Source: Chitinophagales bacterium (GTDB lineage Bacteria; Bacteroidota; Bacteroidia; Chitinophagales; JANQFB01). Taken from it: 37,260 bases of DNA. The notes under the pieces were generated by a model that was not told the DNA's origin, ran no database searches, and was given only the letters and a program-made list of their open reading frames with translations. Numbering within the stretch: the first letter of the stretch is position 1; the number at the start of each line of letters is the position of its first letter. Location of the stretch: NCBI GenBank assembly GCA_028278085.1, contig JANQFB010000274.1:1-37260 (forward strand), read 5' to 3'. Positions 18,001-26,183 of the stretch are shown here, one piece after another. The position numbers were made by a program, and so were the translations under genes.

Positions 18001-18960
18001 ATCGGATGTAACGAATTGTGGGTTGATCCAATCCAGCCACCAGCGTTCCCAAGCATTGGCAACCGGGAACATCCAGCCGCCCATCATACCCCAGCCGTAT
18101 TGGCAGTAATAGCTTTGCCCAACAGCATCATTAGCCCCGAAGTAATGGGGGCTGTCATAGAGTTCATGAGCTAATTCGTGAATGAACAGACCGTTGAAGG
18201 GTTGACCATTACCAATTGCACTCAAGGTAAACCCATCTCTATCGATGGTAAATGCGACCGAATCGCCGCTAAAGGTTGTGTTGACGGTATGTGTTCCATC
18301 CACATGAGAATAGCCTCCAGCTAAATCACTGAGTTCCCGGTAAACCATCACCACATAATCGATAATACTATCGCCTCTGGCCGGATTGCCGGAGGTATCG
18401 GCAAACTGACTATTGTCGAACTCGTAATCGGGACGGTTTATACGATTGTCGAAGCGGGACCAATTGAAGTTGGGGTAGTTGGTGTTGATGTAATTAAAAA
18501 CAGCTTGGTTCATAGCCAAGTAGTTCCCTGGCAATGGATTAATATTTATTTGTTCAGGAAAAACTTCTCCTGTCAGAAAAAATTGATTGTCAGACATTAC
18601 ACTGTACCAATAGCTGAGATTTTCATGGGAGCCAATATTTGCTACTGACTTATTTAAAAGCTCATTATCATCTCCTTTTGCCCAATCCGGCAAGCTGTCA
18701 TACGGCCAATCGGTAAGGTTGTCCGTACTATCTGCATCATTGAATCCTATGAAAATAACTAAGCAATGAAGATTGCTTGAAGGTGTAAATATATTGCCAT
18801 GAAAAGATCTAGCATGGTGAGATCGTAAACTTGAACCACTTCTAGCAGAATTATCATAATTACAATTAAATGTTGAATAATTTTGAGATTTAATACTGTA
18901 AATACTGAATATGTATAAATACAGGAATAACAGCAAGAACTTGTGATTCAAGGCTTTCAT
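15025..18960 (-). CDS. secreted M6-like metalloprotease with beta-helix region and T9SS sorting domain
   Basis: The 1311-residue exported protein has a signal peptide of about 25 residues. The catalytic region carries a zinc motif H261-E262-L-A-H265 with a likely third ligand in SPH272, then GMMGGWMFPVANAWERWWLDW. This resembles immune-inhibitor-A / M6 family proteases. From about residue 590 to 1190 the sequence is strand-rich and repetitive (IRVKPNANLNINPGGRL-type turns), typical of a right-handed parallel beta-helix. The last ~75 residues (IRPNPANQ...LDKGLYILKV) are a T9SS type A sorting domain. The gene lies 10 bp after a small T9SS cargo gene, so the two are probably co-transcribed. Its N-terminal coding half is visibly more AT-rich than the rest. 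Substrate is unknown. Confidence 0.85.
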   Translation of the reverse strand: MKALNHKFLLLFLYLYIFSIYSIKSQNYSTFNCNYDNSARSGSSLRSHHARSFHGNIFTPSSNLHCLVIFIGFNDADSTDNLTDWPYDSLPDWAKGDDNELLNKSVANIGSHENLSYWYSVMSDNQFFLTGEVFPEQININPLPGNYLAMNQAVFNYINTNYPNFNWSRFDNRINRPDYEFDNSQFADTSGNPARGDSIIDYVVMVYRELSDLAGGYSHVDGTHTVNTTFSGDSVAFTIDRDGFTLSAIGNGQPFNGLFIHELAHELYDSPHYFGANDAVGQSYYCQYGWGMMGGWMFPVANAWERWWLDWINPQFVTSDGSYTINDYMTTNDAIRIPIPHAPAHYLWIENHQLIHALDRKNGYATESPIQEGLYCYITTIGEDHNNPHDVDNNSSNTNRFKVLTALGNYDYSWDGASMMVIPGAFKGVAQPVFEKVIPNPITGQNDLTLLRMDFDGNDNNIHVDTDRNGQCDNCPPNEQKGVWAVKTAGVPTANYAQTGSVQDAFRVGDAIGLNGNIPALNFPFFDLANEQLGPFYLNGLSVRVTHYDSINKTYTIAVDFDDWQIDKDQRWCGDIFLPQQEELTISQSTNIHLDRSGTPTRRTPFPGTTYFSNSTQFTCLSGSYLTMNPHSTLKVDNQSAFLMEPYSRMDVFFDAALEVQNGGTIRVKPNANLNINPGGRLVVRSGGTLIVEAGADLVVESNGSIQVEPGGTLLITDPSPDHSITYRHSQAGLPQPQLRIAGTLATADHVDFHFQGDGGEGLLVFQPGANIQLGQNSRFRVSGTSANQKLVEVRGTSALVEEGWAILENCKITYTAGGRFGVRDGLLNASGITLEQSGTVPLATGLHVENSDADIRDCTFNGLAKGLALVDVPAISPDHSKTKIVPTGNTYMACQKGVYIENNSKDVSIESSTFEQCGNGLHAASCNIVRSYQNKYHNNDHAVQVNDIYAFYSDADYMDQGSHGIDGGNANVFIRNRTIIQNFYTGVWMNTTGPDPSKLTIGDVGCGWIRNNKVGIEGYDLVLSIDAEVHACNRGNCPKVIPNRFDDNDMMFSLCYSRFVPADIQVKGNYWGNQSTNPLDPGLPLSKFLYHTGTGKFCSKANIPVIDKHMEHMPAFCTLVSGPQADATDKIPYLRSRSIIQAPGSKQTITQDFNRAYADFTEENYTAAQSQFELIGLTDIEEESYRGIDEQQVRVARALSRVSAAHLTASGKEPAGKTMPLSENNPPITKDDPWFRIRPNPANQRIFVNFDGSGIYQIQLTDILGRRVYQATTKDQQLQVNVEQLDKGLYILKVDDLSRNKTSLSKVMLQ

Positions 18961-18970
18961 TTTGAAGGAT

Positions 18971-19870
18971 TTAAATTTTTGAAATGACTTTGGTGGCTAT
19001 TTTCCGATGCTTACTATTAAATATCTGTAGATAATACGTGCCCTTATTTTTTAGAAGGATTGTTTCTTTCAGCGCATAATCCAAATTCTTTTGAGCGACT
19101 ATTTGACCCAAGGTATTGTATAGGTGAATTGTTCCAGAAAATCTTTTGCTAAACTTTACATATATACCTTGGTTTGTTGGATTGGGATAAACTGATAATC
19201 TATTTGGAAAAGAGTTGTCTATTACTGAAGTAGAAAGCCAATCATTTATCCCAATTACAAGATTTAGTTTAATAATTCTTTCATTGGAATTGCATTCAAA
19301 AGATGGGTTTTCTGAAATTAATATTGCAGTATCTGCCGGATTTATCCAGTCTGGATAATTAATTGTGTCCCTATTGTCATATAAAAAGGTATGGTAATTA
19401 TCTATTCCATTTATAAATCCGTTTATGGATTGCAATTGTATATATGTAATTGCATAATCTTTATTTGAATATATCAGATTATCTTTATCCCAAGTAATTT
19501 TAACTATTCCTTCATCAGAGGTGGAAGTGTCACTGAGTACATAAAAATGGAACTTTATTGTTCCATTTTTGAAACCTTTTATGTCCTTGCGTAAATTGAT
19601 ACAATTCGCAATATTAAATTCTTCTTTTACTACACTATCATATGCGAGAATAGCTACAGGTGGTTGAAATCCTAGAGTGTCAATACTATCTATACCTGTT
19701 TGATATCCCCAACCCCCAGCTGTATCCAAACCGAACCATGATGTATCATTCACAGGTTTTGTAGGATGATGAGCAATGAAGTCCAAAATCCACCTTTCAT
19801 TTTGAGCATATCCACCTATACATATTATTAATGCTATAATCAGAATCAATATGTTTTCATATACTTTCAT
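18971..19870 (-). CDS. T9SS-exported protein of unknown function
   Basis: The 299-residue protein has a signal peptide ending near GGYAQ, about 190 residues without a recognisable domain, and a C-terminal T9SS type A sorting domain (VYPNPTNQGIYVKF...NKGTYYLQIF). I chose the ATG at 19870 because the codon before it is GTG and adds only one residue. The gene is AT-rich compared with the lepB and parAB genes. It precedes the M6-like protease gene by 10 bp on the same strand, so it may be a partner, inhibitor or unrelated co-cargo. The sequence does not decide. Confidence 0.75.
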   Translation of the reverse strand: MKVYENILILIIALIICIGGYAQNERWILDFIAHHPTKPVNDTSWFGLDTAGGWGYQTGIDSIDTLGFQPPVAILAYDSVVKEEFNIANCINLRKDIKGFKNGTIKFHFYVLSDTSTSDEGIVKITWDKDNLIYSNKDYAITYIQLQSINGFINGIDNYHTFLYDNRDTINYPDWINPADTAILISENPSFECNSNERIIKLNLVIGINDWLSTSVIDNSFPNRLSVYPNPTNQGIYVKFSKRFSGTIHLYNTLGQIVAQKNLDYALKETILLKNKGTYYLQIFNSKHRKIATKVISKI

Positions 19871-20097
19871 CACTCTAAATTCTTTTATTGCCTGGTTAAA
19901 ATTTACGTGAATTCAAATCAGTTTTTTGCCAAAATCATCAATAATACAAGCAATAAAATACAAATCCATAACAAAAGCATGTCCTGTACAAATCAGTAAA
20001 TAAATATTTTTTTATATTCCATTAACTTATTGTCTTAATCATAAAATATCAGAAAATACGTATCCTAAACATTGATATCATAATTATTCCCTTTGTA

Positions 20098-21069
20098 TTA
20101 ATTGGTAATAATGAGTTTGCCAGTTTGTATAATTGTACCGTTTAAACCAAGTTGAAAGACATAAATCCCAACCGGTAAATTATCCCGATATATGCGTGTG
20201 GACCTTTCCAGGATTTCGAGCCGTTTAACTCTTTTTCCAAGTACATCATAAACAATTAAGTTTAATGGGAACTCCTTAATATTAGGCTGTAGTTCTAGTA
20301 CTGCAGCGTATCCAAAAGGATTTGGGATTATCTGAAGTTGATCCGCCTCTTCTATGGATTCATTTACCCAAGCAGGATTATCATAACTTTTTATTCTCAG
20401 TTCTATAGTATAATATAGTGTTCCCGCAGTGTCGCCATACCAAATTATTTCATTTTCAGCAATACAAGGCGCAGGGCCGTCGTAGGTATGGCCAGTAGGA
20501 GGATCGAAAATACATGGAGTGCTGTGAAAGTAAAAGTAATTATTCGGATCGGCTGGCAGGATATAAGGGGGATATGTGGCTCCATTCATACAATTATTAT
20601 AATGGGAATCAAAATTGTTGCACGATAACTCCGTATATGCCTTGGGCAGGCTATCCGGATAGGAGCCTTCGGAGTGAAAAGGTAAGGAGTCGCTGTAAAA
20701 TACTGTTGGATCCCATCTCATTTTAAGTGGTAAACGAGCTTTATGTATACTAACAATTTTACCTAGCGGAAATTTTTTTATCACATGGATTTTATCGGCT
20801 AATGTATCTTGAAATATTCCACTCATAGTAGCATTGAATCTGGAGGTATCGATAGCCTTAGGTCCTTCATTGAAAATGGTATCCGACAGATCAGTGGCAT
20901 CATTATCATATGCATAGTAAATGGTATCTTTCACCCCCTTACCATCCTCAAACCAAAGCGGCAGCACCCATTGGGGCTGTTGTTGTGCGCCGGGTATGGT
21001 ATAGATCGTTTGGGCTTGTGTAGCGATGATCCATGAAAGGATTACACCACTAAGTATTATTCGTATCAT
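20098..21069 (-). CDS. T9SS-exported protein of unknown function
   Basis: The 323-residue protein has an N-terminal signal peptide (ILSGVILSWIIATQAQ), a body with no family I recognise, and a C-terminal T9SS sorting domain (IIPNPFGYAAVLEL...LPVGIYVFQL). The body contains Cys-rich stretches near CNNFDSHYNNCMNG and CIFDPPTGHTYDGPAPC that could form disulfides outside the cell. The start is placed at 21069 because a strong promoter (21085-21116) lies just upstream. An earlier in-frame start at 21108 would lie within that promoter. It is AT-rich, like its two flanking cargo genes. Confidence 0.75.
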   Translation of the reverse strand: MIRIILSGVILSWIIATQAQTIYTIPGAQQQPQWVLPLWFEDGKGVKDTIYYAYDNDATDLSDTIFNEGPKAIDTSRFNATMSGIFQDTLADKIHVIKKFPLGKIVSIHKARLPLKMRWDPTVFYSDSLPFHSEGSYPDSLPKAYTELSCNNFDSHYNNCMNGATYPPYILPADPNNYFYFHSTPCIFDPPTGHTYDGPAPCIAENEIIWYGDTAGTLYYTIELRIKSYDNPAWVNESIEEADQLQIIPNPFGYAAVLELQPNIKEFPLNLIVYDVLGKRVKRLEILERSTRIYRDNLPVGIYVFQLGLNGTIIQTGKLIITN

Positions 21070-21084
21070 ACAAAACCGTTTATC

Positions 21085-21116
21085 CAAATTTACCAATAAA
21101 TCAATCAAAAAACAAA
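21085..21116 (-). promoter_or_regulatory. Bacteroidota promoter for T9SS cargo gene 20098-21069
   Basis: On the minus strand TTTG (21116-21113), a 20-nt spacer and TAAATTTG (21092-21085) match the -33/-7 consensus in full. The ATG at 21069 is only about 15 nt downstream, giving a short leader and fixing the start choice. Confidence 0.7.
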
Positions 21117-21196
21117 TATTATTAATATGAATTATAATTCTGGTTTTTTGTGATTAATTCGCGGTATGCTTTTTTTGAATAAAATATATCTGGCGC

Positions 21197-22132
21197 TCAT
21201 TGAACCAATAACTTCCCTGATAAAGTATGGCTAGCCTGAAATGGTTTTACCCGGTAATAATAGATACCCGGAGGTAAATTTCCCTTGGATAATTCATAAG
21301 AATGGGTATATACAATATCAATTCTGACCTGCCGGCCTATACCATCAAATAATACCAGTTCATAAGGGGGTTGGAATTGCACTGGTTCAAAAGTTATGCT
21401 GCTATTATCCTTCATGGGGTTGGGTGAAAATCCGGTAGCCGGTATCTCCCTTTCAGGCGCTTCCATACCTACCGAATGGATATAGCAGGCAGATGAAAAC
21501 CGGTGTTCGAGCGTATCACCGATCCGGTAACATAGTAATGACATTCCGGCATCAATAATTTCGTAGCCTGGGTACAGCAATCCTTTGGTGCTGCCAATTC
21601 CCTCGATCCAACTTTCATAGGCATTTGTAAAGTGCCATTGCTTTCGTATGGTATCAAAAATTACTATACTATCTATTCGCTCTACAATAAACCGGCAGCT
21701 ATCGGCTTCGCAATCTCCCAATCTTCCCATCAAATATGGTTTGATCCACAAGGTGTCCCCAGGCATCCCCGAAAAATCATAAAGTAATAAGTCTTTATCC
21801 CCATTTACAGGTCTAAACCAAACATTTTTAAATGAGCTATCCTCACGTAAAAATCCCAGGATATTCATTTTTGAGGAATCAATCACAGGCCCTTCACCAT
21901 ATGTCCATATCTTTTTATAAACTTTCGTTGAAGTTTCATTTGAATCGACCAAAACAGTATCTCCCTCAACCCAATGCCAAAAAGTATAATTGCTCTGGGA
22001 AGTCCAGGAGCCGCCACTCGCATAAAACCAGTCCATAATACTCCAGGTAGCTTTTTCAATCGTAATTGGATACTGCCCGTGTACACTTATGGTCCATAAA
22101 CAAAAGCCGATTAAAAGTCTGTATATCTTCAT
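21197..22132 (-). CDS. T9SS-exported protein of unknown function
   Basis: The 311-residue protein has a signal peptide of about 19 residues (ending SVHGQ), a ~210-residue strand-rich body rich in Trp and Tyr (ATWSIMDWFYASGGSW near the start), and a C-terminal T9SS sorting domain (FSPNPMKDNSSITF...LPPGIYYYRV). Cys residues in GDCEADSCRF suggest disulfides. No catalytic motif is visible. It is the third small cargo gene in a row on the minus strand. It has its own promoter at 22207-22238 and is divergent from the second signal peptidase gene. Confidence 0.75.
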   Translation of the reverse strand: MKIYRLLIGFCLWTISVHGQYPITIEKATWSIMDWFYASGGSWTSQSNYTFWHWVEGDTVLVDSNETSTKVYKKIWTYGEGPVIDSSKMNILGFLREDSSFKNVWFRPVNGDKDLLLYDFSGMPGDTLWIKPYLMGRLGDCEADSCRFIVERIDSIVIFDTIRKQWHFTNAYESWIEGIGSTKGLLYPGYEIIDAGMSLLCYRIGDTLEHRFSSACYIHSVGMEAPEREIPATGFSPNPMKDNSSITFEPVQFQPPYELVLFDGIGRQVRIDIVYTHSYELSKGNLPPGIYYYRVKPFQASHTLSGKLLVQ

Positions 22133-22446
22133 TATTTATGCGGTTAAGATTGTGTATAGATTAATATCCCCCCTAAAGTCCATCTTCATCAAACCCTCAA
22201 TTATACCAAAGCTATCTTCACTTTCAACTATTGACAAAAATATATATCCATTCAACCCAAAGCCAGGACAAAAACAGGCATTTGCAACATGATCAGGCTT
22301 CCGGATACCGGGAAAGTGCTTGTAAATGCTGGATCACAAGAATAATTTGCAATTCAAATAGACATTAATTATATGTAGTAGCTTTTTAGCCATAATACTT
22401 TTTAAGCATCCTAAAGCAATCATTTGTTGATTATCTTAGCGAAGGC
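22133..22446. other. AT-rich divergent intergenic region (314 bp)
   Basis: This is the region between a T9SS cargo gene (minus) and the second lepB (plus). A full promoter for the minus-strand gene is visible. On the plus side only weak TA-rich candidates lie at about 22370-22440. No small gene or hairpin of note was seen. Confidence 0.55.
22207..22238 (-). promoter_or_regulatory. Bacteroidota promoter for T9SS cargo gene 21197-22132
   Basis: On the minus strand TTTG (22238-22235), a 20-nt spacer and TAGCTTTG (22214-22207) match the consensus. Transcription would begin near 22200, leaving a leader of about 68 nt. Confidence 0.7.
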
Positions 22447-23844
22447 ATGAAGATCGTATTGTTATCGTCATTACTGCTTTACCTGGTTTTTTTGCTGACC
22501 GGCATCTGGAGGCTGTTCGAAAAATCCGGGCGAAAAGGTTGGGAGGCGCTGATCCCCGTTTATAATTATTATGTCTGGCTGCAGCTCATCGGCAAGCCCG
22601 GCTGGTGGCTATTTCTATTGCTCATACCGGTCGTCGGCAGCATCATAAGTGTGGTTATGGTCATCCGCCTGTTAACCGGTTTTGGCCAAACCAAATTTCA
22701 CCAATACCTGGTCGGTTGTGTTTTTCATGTGTTTTATCTCCCCTATTTGGGTCATACAAGCCGCCAACGGTTTGATCCGGCTATCCTGGCAGAACGAAAG
22801 TTGCGTCCGGCTCCCGTTATCGGTATCTATCTGATCATCATACTCTTTGCCGTCTTTATCCGGACCTTTTTCCTGGAAGCTTATACGATCCCAACCACCT
22901 CTATGGCCGGCACCCTAAAGGTTGGCGATTATTTGTTTGTGAACAAACTGGCTTATGGCCCCAGGGTTCCGAACACGCCACTATCCTTACCATTCACGCA
23001 TCAAGCGATCCCTCACCTGGGCATTCCATCCTACCTCGATTGGATAAAGCTCCCCTATTGGCGGCTGGGCAGCGTCGATGCCATCCAACGGGGGGATATC
23101 ACCGTTTTCAATTACCCGATGGAAGGCTCCAGGCCGGTCGACCAACGGACACCCTATGTCAAACGATGTGTGGCCCTACCCGGAGATCATTTCTCCATCA
23201 AAAGCGGTAGTGTTCGGGTGAATAATACCTTATCGGAGGAGCCGGCCGATCTCCAATTCCCCTACTATGTAACCACCCGGGGTTATCCCCTGAGTGATAA
23301 TACCTTGATCCGCCTGGGGATCCGTGAAGGCGGGAAATTGCCCAAGGAAGGCCTCTACTATTACCTGGTCTCCGAAGGGATTGCCGGACAATTAAAAACC
23401 ATTCCCGACGTGCTGGCCATTGAAAAGCAGATCATGCCGGAAACCCGGCTGATGAGCGAATTATTCCCCATGAGTGGCATGAAATGGAACCTCGATCATT
23501 ACGGACCCATTACCGTACCTTCGAAAGGAGCAACGGTCCAATTAACATCCGGTAATATCCGTTTATATGCCCGGATTATCCGGGATTACGAAGGCAATAC
23601 CCTGGATATATCCGGTGATGAAATTAGCATCAACGGGAAAGCTGCCCATGCTTACACCTTCCGGCAAAACTATTACTTCATGCTGGGCGACAATCGCCAT
23701 AATGCCGCCGATTCCCGGTATTGGGGCTTTGTGCCGGAAGATCACATTATCGGGAAGGTGTGGATGATCTGGATGTCGTATGATGTGGACGCCTCCCTAT
23801 CCGAAAAGATCCGGTGGGACAGGATCTTTGAGGTGGTGGAGTAA
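22447..23844 (+). CDS. lepB: signal peptidase I (second, diverged copy) with DUF5684-like N-terminus
   Basis: The 465-residue paralog of the 13690-14952 protein has catalytic S152 (IPTTSMAG), lysine K239 (YVKRCVALPGD) and a closing box GDNRHNAADSRYWG, so it should be an active inner-membrane signal peptidase. The first ~110 residues form a different hydrophobic module (RKGWEALIPVYNYYVWLQL, PGWWLFLLLIPVVG), resembling DUF5684, in place of the shorter N-terminus of the other copy. Bacteroidota often carry two adjacent lepB genes. Here they are separated by ~7.5 kb of T9SS cargo genes. Different substrate sets are plausible but not shown. Confidence 0.93.
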   Translation: MKIVLLSSLLLYLVFLLTGIWRLFEKSGRKGWEALIPVYNYYVWLQLIGKPGWWLFLLLIPVVGSIISVVMVIRLLTGFGQTKFHQYLVGCVFHVFYLPYLGHTSRQRFDPAILAERKLRPAPVIGIYLIIILFAVFIRTFFLEAYTIPTTSMAGTLKVGDYLFVNKLAYGPRVPNTPLSLPFTHQAIPHLGIPSYLDWIKLPYWRLGSVDAIQRGDITVFNYPMEGSRPVDQRTPYVKRCVALPGDHFSIKSGSVRVNNTLSEEPADLQFPYYVTTRGYPLSDNTLIRLGIREGGKLPKEGLYYYLVSEGIAGQLKTIPDVLAIEKQIMPETRLMSELFPMSGMKWNLDHYGPITVPSKGATVQLTSGNIRLYARIIRDYEGNTLDISGDEISINGKAAHAYTFRQNYYFMLGDNRHNAADSRYWGFVPEDHIIGKVWMIWMSYDVDASLSEKIRWDRIFEVVE

Positions 23845-23873
23845 GGGGAGGATTATCTTTATCGTCAGCTTCT

Positions 23874-23926
23874 CCCCATCACGAGCGGACGCTTTCTACG
23901 GGGATAGGAAGACGCTTGCGATGGGG
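23874..23926. terminator. imperfect inverted repeat between convergent genes
   Basis: Arms 23874-23887 (CCCCATCACGAGCG) and 23913-23926 (CGCTTGCGATGGGG) pair at 12 of 14 positions around a 25-nt loop. The site lies between the convergent ends of the second lepB and the TPR-SpoIIE gene, so it may end transcription from both sides. It lacks a T-run. Confidence 0.4.
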
Positions 23927-23944
23927 GCGTGCTAAATATCTTGC

Positions 23945-26116
23945 CTATACCCTAATACCCATCACCAGAATATCGTCGATCTGTTCCTGCGATCCCCGCC
24001 AATCAAGAAGGGTCTGATCGAGCAGGGCATGTTGCTGTGCCATTGGATGCTGACTGATCTCAACGATGAGCTGCTTAAATCGACGGTAGTTGAATTTTTT
24101 TCCTGCCGGTTTGGCAGACAAGCCCGTCAGCGGGCCAGGCGGGTTGTCCGGTCCACCGAACTGATCGGCATACCCGTCGGAAAACAGGTATATCTGGTCG
24201 CCGGGTTCCAGGTCGATGGTCTGGTTGGTAAAGGTTTTCATTTCTTCTTCCAGGAAGATACCAATGGGAAAGCGATTGGCTTTTATCTCTGTTAACTCCC
24301 GGTTTCTCACCAGGTATAAAGGGTTGAAGGCGCCGGCAAACTGTAGTTTCATCCGATCGGGATCCAGGCAGCACAGGGCAATATCCATACCATCCTTCAC
24401 CCCCTCACCCGCTTTCTGCCGCAAGGAAGCCGTAACGCCTTTGTTCACCTCGTTGAGAATGGCAGCCGGTTCGGTGAGCCGATGCTCTTTAACCGCCTGG
24501 TTCAATTGGTTGTAACCAATGATGCTCATAAATGCACCCGGAACGCCGTGACCGGTACAATCCACCGCAGCCACCAGCACCAGGTTATCGACCCGGTCGA
24601 CCCAGAAAAAATCGCCGCTGACAACATCCCGGGGTAAATAATAAATGAAATGGTCTTTCAATTCCCGGGCCAGGATCTTTTCGGAAGGCAGGATCGCTTC
24701 CTGGATCTGCTGGGCATAATTGATGCTATCCATGATCTGCTTGTTCTTCTTGGCGATGATCCGGTTCCTGGCCTCCAGTTCCTGGTTGGCCTTTTGCTTC
24801 AACTGATTCCGGTTATACAGTACAAAGGCCAGGATCAGCAGCAACACAAAGCCGACAATAACACCATAGATCAGTAATTGCTGCCGTTTCAGATCACTGT
24901 CTTTTTTGGCCATCTCCAATTCGCGGATCGCATTATCTTTGGTCAGCAAGTCGATCTCGCGCTCTTTCTTTTCACTTTCATACTTGGCCTTCATGTCTTC
25001 GATCCGCTCATTACTTTGTTCATTAAAAATGGAATCTTTCAAACCGGCATACAACTCATGAAAATTCAATGCCTCCCGGTACATCCGCCTGGCCTGGTAT
25101 ATCTCCGACAGGCTCCGGTAATTCTCGCTAACCTCGGAGCGCGCTTCGAGCATACGAGCGATCTTGTTACTTTTTTGTAAGGCTCCCAGGGCCTGGGCAT
25201 ATTTTTTTTCTTCGGTATAGATCTCTCCCAACCCGCGCAGGGAGTAGATCATACCGAAACGGTTCCCGATCTCCTCCTGGATGGCCAGTGCTTGTTGGTG
25301 ATTTTGCCGGGCTTTGTTTAATTGCCCTTGCTCTAAATATACCGTCCCGATATTATTATAAAGCAGCGCCATTCCCCGTTTCAAACCCAGCGCCTTCTTG
25401 ATCTCCAGGGAGCGTTGAAAATATTGCATCGCCTGTTCCTGGTCGCCTTTATCGAGTAAAATACCCCCGATATTATTATAACCGGTCGATAAACCGATCC
25501 GGTCACCCAACTGCTCTTTCATGTCCAACGACTTGCGGCAGGCTGCCAGGGCATTGTCGTAATCTTTCTGCATCCAGTAAATGATCCCCATATTATTATG
25601 CGCATGGGCAATACCCTGCTGGTCGCCGATCTTCTCGGAAATATTAAGGGCTTTGAGGTGAAATTCGAGTGATTTAGCGTATTCATCACGGTCACCGTAA
25701 ATTCTACCCAAATGACTATAGGCCTCGGCTATACCCGCAGCATCGTCGCTTTGCTGAAAAAACAGCAAGGCTTTCCGGGCCTTTTCCTCCGATTCCAAAT
25801 GGTTGCCCAAGTAATTTTGGACCTTGGCAATATCCAGGTTTGCGGTGGCCAGCCAATATTTATCATCGATGGCAGCGGCCAGTTCCAGTTCCTGGCTTCC
25901 ATAGGCAAGGGATTGCTTGGGATCCATCCGCATATAGTAGTGCGACAACTTATGGTAGATGGTCAATCTCAGGGAATCCCCGATTTCCTGCTCCAACAAT
26001 CTTTTCAGGCTATCTGCTTTGGCGGCCCCGGATGTGGCGCCGAAAGCATTGGTCGTAAAGATCATTATCCCGATCAATAACACTGTTAGGGGCAGTATAC
26101 GCTTCCGGTTGTTCAC
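23945..26116 (-). CDS. TPR-sensor SpoIIE-type PP2C phosphatase
   Basis: The 723-residue protein starts at a GTG (26116). A signal peptide is followed by seven ~40-residue TPR units (about 60-350), a coiled coil, a transmembrane helix (LLIYGVIVGFVLLLILAFVLY, ~420-440) and a second coiled coil. The C-terminal PP2C/SpoIIE phosphatase domain has the metal-binding motifs VSGDFFW, DCTGHGVPGAF, FSDGYADQFGG and QIDDILV. The TPR part is predicted to be periplasmic and the phosphatase cytoplasmic, so it probably relays an envelope cue to dephosphorylation of an anti-sigma antagonist or similar protein. No partner kinase or STAS gene is nearby. A TATATTTG -7 element lies 29 bp upstream. Confidence 0.9.
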   Translation of the reverse strand: MNNRKRILPLTVLLIGIMIFTTNAFGATSGAAKADSLKRLLEQEIGDSLRLTIYHKLSHYYMRMDPKQSLAYGSQELELAAAIDDKYWLATANLDIAKVQNYLGNHLESEEKARKALLFFQQSDDAAGIAEAYSHLGRIYGDRDEYAKSLEFHLKALNISEKIGDQQGIAHAHNNMGIIYWMQKDYDNALAACRKSLDMKEQLGDRIGLSTGYNNIGGILLDKGDQEQAMQYFQRSLEIKKALGLKRGMALLYNNIGTVYLEQGQLNKARQNHQQALAIQEEIGNRFGMIYSLRGLGEIYTEEKKYAQALGALQKSNKIARMLEARSEVSENYRSLSEIYQARRMYREALNFHELYAGLKDSIFNEQSNERIEDMKAKYESEKKEREIDLLTKDNAIRELEMAKKDSDLKRQQLLIYGVIVGFVLLLILAFVLYNRNQLKQKANQELEARNRIIAKKNKQIMDSINYAQQIQEAILPSEKILARELKDHFIYYLPRDVVSGDFFWVDRVDNLVLVAAVDCTGHGVPGAFMSIIGYNQLNQAVKEHRLTEPAAILNEVNKGVTASLRQKAGEGVKDGMDIALCCLDPDRMKLQFAGAFNPLYLVRNRELTEIKANRFPIGIFLEEEMKTFTNQTIDLEPGDQIYLFSDGYADQFGGPDNPPGPLTGLSAKPAGKKFNYRRFKQLIVEISQHPMAQQHALLDQTLLDWRGSQEQIDDILVMGIRV

Positions 26117-26144
26117 AGGTATCTCTCACCTCGAAGGTGGTGAC

Positions 26145-26152
26145 CAAATATA
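26145..26152 (-). promoter_or_regulatory. -7 element for TPR-SpoIIE gene
   Basis: Minus-strand TATATTTG matches TAnnTTTG exactly, about 29 bp before the GTG start. No matching -33 box was found, so it may need an activator or an alternative sigma factor. Confidence 0.4.
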
Positions 26153-26183
26153 AGGTTTTTTGGGCTGCCGCTGGTAGCACAGC

